A stretch of 41,476 nucleotides of DNA from Bacteroidota bacterium. GTDB lineage: Bacteria; Bacteroidota; Bacteroidia; Bacteroidales; DTGW01. Of this stretch, positions 8,247-15,913 are shown in pieces (within the stretch, counting starts at the first letter, position 1; each line of letters opens with the position of its first letter). Below the pieces are notes generated by a model. It did not search any database and was not told the DNA's origin. It worked only from the letters and a program-made list of their open reading frames with translations. The stretch covers positions 1 through 41,476 of the forward strand of contig JAIFLP010000101.1 in the NCBI GenBank assembly GCA_020049015.1. The letters are read 5' to 3'. The position numbers and the translations under genes are program-made.

Positions 8247-9515
8247 ATGAAAGAAATCAGTTCTTCCGATTTCGAATTGGAAGTGTTATCTCAAAGTGCT
8301 TGCGTTGTTGATTTTTATTCAACCGAGTGTCCACCATGTGAGGCAGTAGCACCTAAGTTTGAATCCTTACATAATTTATATGGTGAGCATGTTCATTTCG
8401 TTAAAATATTTCGCCAAGGAAATAAAGAATTGGCAACAAAATTAGGTGTTAGTTCATCACCTACTTTATTGTTTTATAAAAATGGAGTTAGAGTGGGTGA
8501 TCAATTAAGTGGAGGGGTTAAAAAGTCTGACATTATTAAAAATCTTGATTTACTTATTACTCCTGATGAAGTTGTGAAAATTAAATCGGGTATGAAGCCA
8601 AGTAATACCTCACACGATGTGGTAATTCTAGGAGCAGGTCCTGCGGCTTTAGCTGCCGGAATTTATCTCGCGCAAGCTAAAACTGATACTTTAATTATTG
8701 ATACTGCATTACCAGGAGGCCAGGTTTCAACTACCCATCAAGTTTCAAATTATCCTGGTTTTGAAGAGCCAATACAAGGATATATGTTAGGACATCACAT
8801 GTCAGAACAAGCAAAAAAAGCTGGGGTGAAGTTTAAAGTTGCAGTTGATGTTAGTCATGTTGATTTAATAAAAAAAGAAATTGTAATTGATGAATTTGAA
8901 ACAATAAAGGCAAAAACAATTATTATTGCAACTGGTGCTTCACCCCGCAAGCTAAATATCCCAGGAGAAAAAGAGTTCAAGGGTAAAGGCTTGTCATATT
9001 GTGCTACCTGCGATGCCAAATATTTTCAAGATAAAGAGGTAATTGTTATAGGCGGTGGTAATTCTGCAGTGGAGGAATCAGATTTTATTGCTCGTTTTGC
9101 TTCCAAAATAACTATGGTACATCAATTTGATACCTTAACTGCAAATAAAGAAGCACAGGAGAAGATCTTGAATAATCCTAAAGTTAAAGTATTATTTCAA
9201 CATGAGCCACGCGCCTTTGCGAAGGAAGGCGATAAGATGGTTGTAACAATTGAAGACTTGTTAACTCACGAAACTAAGAAAATCGCTGCCGATGGAGTGT
9301 TTATTTTTGTTGGGATGTCGCCCAATCTCGATATCTTTAAAGAAGACCTGCAAAAAGACAAATGGGGTTATATTCTAACTGATGAAGACATGCATACTAA
9401 TATTAAAGGTGTGTTTGCTATTGGGGATGTAATCAGTAAAAAGTATCGCCAGATTACTACCGCAGTTGCCGATGGAACCATAGCTTCTATTGTAATTGCT
9501 AAAGAGCTGGGATAA
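8247..9515 (+). CDS. Thioredoxin-thioredoxin reductase fusion
   Basis: A 422-residue fusion. Residues 1 to about 105 form a thioredoxin domain with active site CPPC (C28, C31), where Glu replaces the usual Trp before the first Cys. Residues from about 123 form a low-molecular-weight thioredoxin reductase with FAD motif GAGPAA (129-134), redox pair CATC (C252, C255) and FAD motif GVFAIGDV near the end. The second dinucleotide motif GGGNSAVEES (269-278) is intact, but the HRRxxxR motif that binds the NADPH 2'-phosphate reads HQFDTLT (292-298), so NADPH is probably not the preferred donor. There is no signal peptide. It is the last gene of the operon and probably supplies cytoplasmic reducing power to the methyltransferase or peptide maturation. 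Confidence 0.92.
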   Translation: MKEISSSDFELEVLSQSACVVDFYSTECPPCEAVAPKFESLHNLYGEHVHFVKIFRQGNKELATKLGVSSSPTLLFYKNGVRVGDQLSGGVKKSDIIKNLDLLITPDEVVKIKSGMKPSNTSHDVVILGAGPAALAAGIYLAQAKTDTLIIDTALPGGQVSTTHQVSNYPGFEEPIQGYMLGHHMSEQAKKAGVKFKVAVDVSHVDLIKKEIVIDEFETIKAKTIIIATGASPRKLNIPGEKEFKGKGLSYCATCDAKYFQDKEVIVIGGGNSAVEESDFIARFASKITMVHQFDTLTANKEAQEKILNNPKVKVLFQHEPRAFAKEGDKMVVTIEDLLTHETKKIAADGVFIFVGMSPNLDIFKEDLQKDKWGYILTDEDMHTNIKGVFAIGDVISKKYRQITTAVADGTIASIVIAKELG

Positions 9516-9530
9516 AATAAAGCACTAGAT

Positions 9531-10301
9531 TCAACAATGATAGCGTTTTATTATACTGTTGCTAATTAGCTCGTATATATTCCTTTTATTTTCTTCATCT
9601 GTCAGTAATGATTTATGAAATTCGATTACTTGTAAATCATTTCTTCTGGCAGGGCCTGTTTGAGCTGCATGCGGATCGGTTTCAATTGCTTTTTCAACGG
9701 TTTCTTTGATAAGGGGAGTAAGAATGTTGTAATTGATGCCATTTTTATCGGCCAAATCTTTCCCTAATGTAATCATGTGGTTTACAAAATTGCTACAAAA
9801 TATTGCACAAACATGTAATACTCTTCTTTGATTTGTATCCATATAGTACACATTTTTTGTAATCAGATGTGCGGTGTTTTCAATTATTACTTTCGATGTT
9901 TCGTCGCAAAATTCGATACATGCGGGAATACTCATCCAATTAAGACTTCTAAATTTCGAAAATGATTGAAAAAGGTAAATTACTCCGTAATGTTTAGCGT
10001 ATGGTTTAAAAATGTTAATATCAATACTGCCTGCAGTATGCACTAATACATGTTTGTCCCAATTTCTTTGCTGAATTACATTTTCAATAGCATCATCGTT
10101 TACACATATATATACCAATCCGTCGGGAATGTCATGAATGCTTTTTAATTCAATACAACCTGATTCGTCAGCTAGTTTTTTTGATTTTTGGGGATTCCTG
10201 CCATACAAATATATATTCTGTACATTAGGCAGTGAGCACAAACGTTTAGCCAAATGATGAGCAACATTGCCAGTTCCAATGATAGTGATATTTTTGTCCA
10301 T
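9531..10301 (-). CDS. Rossmann-fold DUF2520 protein
   Basis: A 256-residue protein with N-terminal NAD(P)-binding fold (IIGTGNVAHHLAKRL, residues 7-21) and C-terminal helical DUF2520 domain, a 6-phosphogluconate-dehydrogenase-like fold related to F420-dependent NADP reductase and pyrroline-5-carboxylate reductase. This family is widespread in Bacteroidota without a proven substrate. The gene converges on the redox operon with a 15-base gap and no hairpin between them. A terminator (10315-10344) separates it from the upstream acyl-CoA dehydrogenase, so it is probably transcribed separately. The exact reaction cannot be named. Confidence 0.85.
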   Translation of the reverse strand: MDKNITIIGTGNVAHHLAKRLCSLPNVQNIYLYGRNPQKSKKLADESGCIELKSIHDIPDGLVYICVNDDAIENVIQQRNWDKHVLVHTAGSIDINIFKPYAKHYGVIYLFQSFSKFRSLNWMSIPACIEFCDETSKVIIENTAHLITKNVYYMDTNQRRVLHVCAIFCSNFVNHMITLGKDLADKNGINYNILTPLIKETVEKAIETDPHAAQTGPARRNDLQVIEFHKSLLTDEENKRNIYELISNSIIKRYHC

Positions 10302-10314
10302 GATGCTATAAATT

Positions 10315-10344
10315 AAAAAAGCCGGCCTTATGAGCCGGCTTTTT
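10315..10344 (-). terminator. Rho-independent terminator after the etf/acyl-CoA dehydrogenase operon
   Basis: GCCGGC at 10321-10326 pairs with GCCGGC at 10334-10339 around a 7-base loop, flanked by A6 on one side and T5 on the other. It lies 14 bases beyond the stop of the acyl-CoA dehydrogenase and before the DUF2520 start. The flanks make it work in either direction. Confidence 0.85.
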
Positions 10345-10358
10345 ATGTTTCTAAACTA

Positions 10359-12074
10359 TTAGTTTAATTCCATTTTGTATTTGCCCAAATCGTCAACTGT
10401 AGAGTTGCTAATAAAATCAGCTTTGGCTTTATTTTCGCTTTTGCCCATTTTAATAAACACTTCCGCTGAGCGTGTAAACATATCCTCTTTGTTGGCATCA
10501 ATAACTAAAAGATGACCCATTATAATGTTTCCAGCCATTTCGACCATTCTGCGTGCATGGAAATCAATAAAGTCATTATCTTTTATTTCAATTACTTTAT
10601 TTACTACTTTTTCATAATCATCCGTCATTTCAACCAGCGATCTTTTTAATGATTCTAGTTCAGGTTTTACTTGTTCTTTTTCATAGCAATCTCTGATATG
10701 TTTTAGATAAGTATGTGTTGTAACTGCACGAATGGCAGCAACAACTTGAAGCTGAGTAGTACCTTCATATATGGAAGTGATGCGGGCATCTCTGTAAATT
10801 CTTTCAACAGGATAATCTTTCATAAATCCAGAACCGCCATGTATTTGAACCGCATCATAAGCTAATTGATTACAATATTCACTACTCAAACCTTTAGCTA
10901 GTGGGGTATATGCATCGGCCAATTTAGAATAGAATTTCATGTCATCTTGTTCTTCTTTGGTCAGTTTGCGTTCATCCGCAATGTGCATATAAGCTTTATA
11001 AACATCAACAAATCTTGAAGTTTCGTAAAGTAAAGCTCTTGAAGCATCAAGTTTTGCTTTCATATTGGTCAGCATTTCGTATACTGCCGGGAATTTTATG
11101 ATGGGTTTTCCGAATTGTTCACGGTCAATGGCATAAGCCAATGATTCTCTGTAAGCAGCTTCAGATAGGCCAACTGATTGAGCTGCAATACCTAAACGAG
11201 CTCCATTCATCAAAGCCATAACGTATTTAATCAAACCCAATTTTCTTTGTCCTACCAGTTCCGCTGGAGCATTTTTAAAAACCAATTCGCAAGTAGGTGA
11301 TCCTTTTATTCCCATTTTATTTTCAATACGGCGAACGATCATTGCTTGACTGTTTCTGTCGTATATAAACATTGATAAGCCACGACCATCTTGCGATCCG
11401 TCTTCAGAACGTGCCAATACCAAAGAGATGTGTGCATCACCATTGGTAATAAATCTTTTCACACCGTTAAGATACCATTTTTTATCAGCTTCGTTATAAG
11501 TTGCTTTTAATTGAACTCTTTGCAAGTCTGATCCCGCATCTGGCTCTGTTAAATCCATTGCACAAGTTTCACCACCAGAAACACGAGTTAAATATCGCAT
11601 TTTCTGATCGTCATCTGCAAATTCATTAATGGTTTCAGCACAATCTTGCAAGCCCCAAATGTTAACAAATCCCGCATCAGCTCTTGATACCATATCTGCA
11701 GCCATTACGTAAGGAACAATAGGAAAGTTTAAGCCGTTGTACTTGCGGGGTAATGTAATACCCATCAATCCGGCTTGCACTAGCGCATCATAGTTTTCTT
11801 TAGTTCCTTTAGCATATATAACTTCATTATTCACTAAATGAGGACCTTCAATATCAATATCTGCAGCATTGGGTGCAATAATCTCACCACAAATATCCCC
11901 TACAATTTCTAATACTTTGTCATAACTGTCAACAGCATCCTCAAAATCGATGGGCGAATGTTCGTATTTATCTTTTTCAGAAAAATTTCTTTCCTTCAGA
12001 GCAACAATTTTCTTCATCAAAGGATGTTGAAGCTGGAACTGTAATTCCTTATTATCTGTCCAAAAATTAGCCAT
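10359..12074 (-). CDS. Acyl-CoA dehydrogenase
   Basis: A 571-residue flavoenzyme catalysing alpha,beta-dehydrogenation of acyl-CoA and passing electrons to ETF. Visible family marks are AMDLTEPDAGSDLQ (FAD and substrate pocket), the middle beta domain with FITNG, the FAD-contact region REQFGKPI, and QIHGGSGFMKDYPVERIYRD followed by SIYEGTTQLQ, with the usual catalytic-base region. It carries a C-terminal helical extension of about 150 residues beyond the normal 380-residue core, common in Bacteroidota members and in very-long-chain types. It starts 4 bases after etfA, so it is the last gene of etfB-etfA-acd. The preferred chain length is unknown. Confidence 0.93.
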   Translation of the reverse strand: MANFWTDNKELQFQLQHPLMKKIVALKERNFSEKDKYEHSPIDFEDAVDSYDKVLEIVGDICGEIIAPNAADIDIEGPHLVNNEVIYAKGTKENYDALVQAGLMGITLPRKYNGLNFPIVPYVMAADMVSRADAGFVNIWGLQDCAETINEFADDDQKMRYLTRVSGGETCAMDLTEPDAGSDLQRVQLKATYNEADKKWYLNGVKRFITNGDAHISLVLARSEDGSQDGRGLSMFIYDRNSQAMIVRRIENKMGIKGSPTCELVFKNAPAELVGQRKLGLIKYVMALMNGARLGIAAQSVGLSEAAYRESLAYAIDREQFGKPIIKFPAVYEMLTNMKAKLDASRALLYETSRFVDVYKAYMHIADERKLTKEEQDDMKFYSKLADAYTPLAKGLSSEYCNQLAYDAVQIHGGSGFMKDYPVERIYRDARITSIYEGTTQLQVVAAIRAVTTHTYLKHIRDCYEKEQVKPELESLKRSLVEMTDDYEKVVNKVIEIKDNDFIDFHARRMVEMAGNIIMGHLLVIDANKEDMFTRSAEVFIKMGKSENKAKADFISNSTVDDLGKYKMELN

Positions 12075-12078
12075 ATTC

Positions 12079-13098
12079 TTATTTTGTATTTTGTTTATAG
12101 TACTTGATCATTTTAGGGAGAACTTCAGCAATATCTCCATTGATAATGTAATCAGCAATTTTATTTATAGGGGCATTAGGATCATTATTTATAGCAATTA
12201 CCATTGCTGATTCTTGCATGCCCGCAATATGCTGTATTTGTCCTGAGATACCACATGCGATATATAGTTTTGGACGAACGGTTACACCAGTTTGACCAAT
12301 TTGTCTATCATGATCGGCATATCCCGCATCTACTGCTGCTCTTGATGCTCCAACTTCAGCGCCAATTACTTTTGCTAAATCGAAAAGAAGTTCAAAATTC
12401 GCTTTGCTTCCTACTCCATAACCACCAGCAATAATAATAGGAGAGCCTTTGATGTTTACTTTCGATTTTTCCATGTGGCGTTCAATAACTTTTACCACAA
12501 AGTCAGCATCGGTTAAATATTTATTAACATCCATCGGCTTTACTTCCCCTTTATGGGTAATGGAAAATACTTCTTTTCTCATCACACCTTCTCTAACAGT
12601 TGCCATTTGAGGGCGGTTGTCGGGATTGATAATAGTGGCGATAATATTTCCACCAAAAGCGGGACGTATTTGATAAAGTAAGTTTTCGTATACTTTATTT
12701 TCTTTTTTATCTTCATGACCACCGATTGCAAGTTCGGTACAATCTGCTGTTAAGCCACTTAATAAAGCTGAAGAAACGCGGGGACCTAAATCACGACCTA
12801 TTGGCGTTGCGCCCATAAGTGCAATTTGGGGTTTTTCTTCTTCAAATAATTTTATTAAAAGATTTGAATGGGGTAGGGTGGTATAAGGTTCCAAACGAGC
12901 ATCATCCGCAATATGAATTATGTCGGCACCAAATGGAAATAATTGGTTTTCCACACCATTCAATTGATTTCCAATAACAACGGCTTCCAGTTGGCATTTC
13001 AAATCATTAGCAAGCTTGCGGCCTTTAGTTAATAATTCAAGGCTAACATCAGCAACAACGCCATTTTCAACTTCGCAATAAACAAATATATTATTCAT
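12079..13098 (-). CDS. etfA: Electron transfer flavoprotein alpha subunit
   Basis: A 339-residue EtfA. The C-terminal FAD-binding half shows GGYGVGSKANFELL, GASRAAVDAGYADHDRQIG, TGVTVRPKLYIACGISG and IQHIAGMQ, the classic alpha-subunit signature for FAD binding. The N-terminal half is the ETF alpha/beta fold. With EtfB it forms the soluble heterodimer that accepts electrons from acyl-CoA dehydrogenases and passes them to the quinone pool. It lies between etfB (42 bases upstream) and the acyl-CoA dehydrogenase (4 bases downstream), so the partners are made together. Confidence 0.96.
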   Translation of the reverse strand: MNNIFVYCEVENGVVADVSLELLTKGRKLANDLKCQLEAVVIGNQLNGVENQLFPFGADIIHIADDARLEPYTTLPHSNLLIKLFEEEKPQIALMGATPIGRDLGPRVSSALLSGLTADCTELAIGGHEDKKENKVYENLLYQIRPAFGGNIIATIINPDNRPQMATVREGVMRKEVFSITHKGEVKPMDVNKYLTDADFVVKVIERHMEKSKVNIKGSPIIIAGGYGVGSKANFELLFDLAKVIGAEVGASRAAVDAGYADHDRQIGQTGVTVRPKLYIACGISGQIQHIAGMQESAMVIAINNDPNAPINKIADYIINGDIAEVLPKMIKYYKQNTK

Positions 13099-13140
13099 TT
13101 TTTAATTTTTTACGTTTTAAATCCATGCAATAATGATCTA

Positions 13141-14016
13141 CTAACCGATGGTATGGTTAATTATCAAATCTTTCATTAACCAATCAATATCCATATCAGA
13201 AGCCGTTAATGCTTTTGATTCTTTAGCTTGAAATACCACATTCTCAATTTTCTTTACTTTTGTGGGTGATCCTGTTAGTCCCAACCACTTGCTATCGGCA
13301 TTTATTTCAGCAGCGCTGATTTCTTTGATATTTAAGTAAGGTCTTATATTGTATATTGCGATATAATCATCAGTTAGCTCTTGTCTTTCAGTAATTGTTT
13401 TTGCATGTTTAAACTTCATGGTGAGTTTTGCATTGCGCGGGCGGCATTCAGGAGCGCTCGAATTAACTGTAATTACTGCAGGTATTGATCCTTCTACAAC
13501 TTCAATACCTCTATCAAGTCTTCTTTTAACTGTTACTTTTTTATTTTCAGCATGTAAAATTTCTTCTGCATAAGTTATTTGTGCAAGGTTCAATTTTTCT
13601 GCAACTTGTGGTCCAACTTGGGCTGTATCACCGTCAATGGCTTGTCTGCCACAAATTATAAGGTCGCATGTTCCTATACTTTTTATGGCCATAGAAAGTG
13701 CATATGATGTAGCCAAAGTGTCTGAACCTGCAAAAGCTCTGTCTGTTAGTAAATATCCATTGTCAGCGCCTCTGTATAGGGCTTCTCTGATTATTTCAGC
13801 AGCACGTCCGGGACCCATTGTTAACAAGGTAATGATAGTTCCAGGATATTTGTCTTTTAACCTTAATGCTTGCTCCAGTGCGTTCAAATCTTCAGGGTTG
13901 AAAATTGCAGGAAGCACGGCACGATTCACTGTCCCATCTGCTTTCATGGCATCTTTGCCTACATTGCGGGTATCGGGTACCTGTTTTGCTAATACTATTA
14001 TTCTTAATCCAGCCAT
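13141..14016 (-). CDS. etfB: Electron transfer flavoprotein beta subunit
   Basis: A 291-residue EtfB opening with LRIIVLAKQVPDT and containing DLIICGRQAIDGDTAQVGPQ (nucleotide-binding loop) and the C-terminal arm KRRLDRGIEVVEGSIPAVITV. It is slightly longer than typical beta subunits (about 250) owing to a C-terminal extension. It is the first gene of etfB-etfA-acyl-CoA dehydrogenase. The extension and linkage to an acyl-CoA dehydrogenase resemble FixA-like or clostridial ETFs, but electron bifurcation cannot be concluded. Confidence 0.95.
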   Translation of the reverse strand: MAGLRIIVLAKQVPDTRNVGKDAMKADGTVNRAVLPAIFNPEDLNALEQALRLKDKYPGTIITLLTMGPGRAAEIIREALYRGADNGYLLTDRAFAGSDTLATSYALSMAIKSIGTCDLIICGRQAIDGDTAQVGPQVAEKLNLAQITYAEEILHAENKKVTVKRRLDRGIEVVEGSIPAVITVNSSAPECRPRNAKLTMKFKHAKTITERQELTDDYIAIYNIRPYLNIKEISAAEINADSKWLGLTGSPTKVKKIENVVFQAKESKALTASDMDIDWLMKDLIINHTIG

Positions 14017-14052
14017 ATTTAATTGTTTGTTACTTTTCTAACTAATGCGGCA

Positions 14053-14060
14053 CAAATATA
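14053..14060 (-). promoter_or_regulatory. Candidate -7 box of the etfBA operon
   Basis: TATATTTG on the minus strand fits TAnnTTTG and lies 36 bases before the etfB ATG. No TTG is seen at the expected -33 distance, so support is partial. Confidence 0.4.
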
Positions 14061-14141
14061 AATATTAAAAAGTTATTCTAATATTTTAAATGATATTTAG
14101 AATTATTTTAAATAAAGAATTATCGTCTTCAAACGCTTATT

Positions 14142-15446
14142 TTATTTATGTACTTCAGTTTGGGGCGCTTGTTTAGATTCCTTATGAGGATCGTGAGGAT
14201 TCCAACCTACAATACTTAACATGACAAAGAAACCAACTATATAAGCGAGAGTAACATGCCAGCCTTTTTTTACATAATTTACAACCGATTTGGCTTCAGG
14301 AAACATATTTGAAAGAGCAACACCGGCAGATGAGCCAAACCAAAGCATTGATCCTCCAAAACCAACCGAATAGGCTAAAATACCCCAATCGTATCCGCCT
14401 TGTTCTAAGCATAATTTTGTTAAAGGAATATTATCAAAAACTGCCGAAACAAATCCTAAAATGAATGCGGTAAAATAGGATGCAGGGGGTAAATCATTTA
14501 CAGGCATAAGCGATGCACATGTAACTAAAGCCATTAAGAATATTGTTCCTTGCCATGAGCTTTTTAATTCATGCCATGGAGTTTTGGTGATTAATGCACC
14601 AATAAAAATAGCTATCCATACACCAACTGCAGGAAAATCTAAGAGGTAATTAGTTAGGATAGCTCCAACTAATATAAGCCCTACTACTATTATCTTTTTC
14701 CACTCAATTTTTACATTTGTTGCATTGTTTCTCTGGATGCGTTGATATTTATCCTGCTGAATGGCACCTACAACACCAAATATTAAAAAAGCTGCGATAG
14801 ATCCAATAAATGCATGGGTTACATCTATAGGACTAACACCATCTATCCACATAAGTGTTGTTGTTGTATCGCCTACAACGCTACCGGCTCCACCTGCATT
14901 ACTAGCAGCAACAATTGCGGCCAAATAACCTACATGCACTTTTCCTTTAAATACAACCATGGCAATGGCTCCACCAATCATAGCTGCAGCTATATTGTCG
15001 AGAAATGAAGAAATAACCATAATTAAAAATAATAGTAATAAAGGTCCTTTCCAGTCATTAGGTAATATATTGGGTAGAGCTTCCGGTATTTTTGATTCTT
15101 CAAAATGTTTAGCCAAAATAGCAAAACCAAAAAGAAGTCCAAGCAAATTTAACAATGTACGCCATTCCCCTTCATGGCCATGACCACCAATAATATGGAC
15201 ACCCAAATCAAATTGACTATCGAATATAAACTTGAACGTAAGGATTGCTATAAGACCTATTAAAGCAACATACATTACTTTATTGTGAAAAAGGGCAACG
15301 CCTAAAAGTGTTAATGCAAATAGAATAAATTCTAATCTTATTCCCATTATGGCAGGAACGGCCTCTATATTTCCCATTGAGAAAACTTTGGCAGGAAGCA
15401 AGAATACTCCCAATATTAGAAGCAAGTATTTGAATTTTTTATTCAT
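14142..15446 (-). CDS. nhaD: NhaD-type Na+/H+ antiporter
   Basis: A 434-residue polytopic membrane protein with about 11-13 hydrophobic segments, starting with a signal-like helix. Conserved family stretches include ISSFLDNIAAAMIGG and AASNAGGAGSVVGDTTT in the middle and SAVFDNIPLTKL with YSVGFGGSMLWFGSSAGVA near the C-terminus: the two inverted DN/hairpin regions of the ion transporter superfamily. NhaD exchanges Na+ (or Li+) for H+ and supports pH and salt homeostasis. It stands alone, with a strong terminator on the far side of its start that insulates it from the rpoC operon end. Confidence 0.9.
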   Translation of the reverse strand: MNKKFKYLLLILGVFLLPAKVFSMGNIEAVPAIMGIRLEFILFALTLLGVALFHNKVMYVALIGLIAILTFKFIFDSQFDLGVHIIGGHGHEGEWRTLLNLLGLLFGFAILAKHFEESKIPEALPNILPNDWKGPLLLLFLIMVISSFLDNIAAAMIGGAIAMVVFKGKVHVGYLAAIVAASNAGGAGSVVGDTTTTLMWIDGVSPIDVTHAFIGSIAAFLIFGVVGAIQQDKYQRIQRNNATNVKIEWKKIIVVGLILVGAILTNYLLDFPAVGVWIAIFIGALITKTPWHELKSSWQGTIFLMALVTCASLMPVNDLPPASYFTAFILGFVSAVFDNIPLTKLCLEQGGYDWGILAYSVGFGGSMLWFGSSAGVALSNMFPEAKSVVNYVKKGWHVTLAYIVGFFVMLSIVGWNPHDPHKESKQAPQTEVHK

Positions 15447-15531
15447 AATAAATAGATATTTGTTTTTTTATGCATATTTATTTCACGTTAAATTAACGGA
15501 ATTGAGCACCAAAAATAATTAAAATTTGGAG

Positions 15532-15567
15532 AAAAAAAAGGCTTTCATATTCGAAAGCCTTTTTTTA
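15532..15567 (-). terminator. Rho-independent terminator after the rpoBC-DUF3467 operon
   Basis: An A8 run plus GGCTTTC pairs with GAAAGCC plus a T7 run (stem about 15532-15546 with 15553-15567, loop ATATTC). It lies about 20 bases beyond the DUF3467 stop on the minus strand, closing the long ribosomal-protein and polymerase transcription unit. Symmetric flanks suggest bidirectional action. Confidence 0.88.
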
Positions 15568-15586
15568 TTTTTGAAAAAAATTATCA

Positions 15587-15901
15587 TCAAGCCTGAGCAG
15601 TAGGTCCGCCGAAACTCATTGGAATCATTGGTCCTCCGGGATTATCTTTGATAACACCATTAATAGATTCATACTTTGTAATATTATCACGCAATGCATG
15701 TAATAATCGCTTGGCATGTTCAGGCGTTAGGATAATCCTTGATTTTACATCAGCTTTAGGGATACCAGGCATAACTCTTACAAAGTCAATTACAAATTCA
15801 GCGGTAGAATGAGTAATGATGGCCAAATTAGAGTAAGTACCTTGTGCGATATCTTCCTTTAGCTCGATATTTAATTGATTGCCCTGATTTTTTTCTTCCA
15901 T
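15587..15901 (-). CDS. DUF3467 protein
   Basis: A 104-residue soluble protein of the DUF3467 family. Visible marks are YSNLAIITHSTAEFVIDFVR, ADVKSRIILTPEHAKRLLHAL and a Pro/Gly/Met-rich tail. It starts 12 bases after rpoC and before the operon terminator, so it is made with RNA polymerase. This position after rpoC is common in Bacteroidota. The function is unknown; the linkage suggests a transcription-related or regulatory role, which is inference. Confidence 0.88.
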   Translation of the reverse strand: MEEKNQGNQLNIELKEDIAQGTYSNLAIITHSTAEFVIDFVRVMPGIPKADVKSRIILTPEHAKRLLHALRDNITKYESINGVIKDNPGGPMIPMSFGGPTAQA

Positions 15902-15913
15902 ATTAGAATTAAA

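Noticed and set aside
14959-15183. Long antisense ORFs opposite nhaD, rpoB, rpoC and ribosomal genes
   Set aside because: They mirror strongly conserved genes on the other strand and show no family features of their own.
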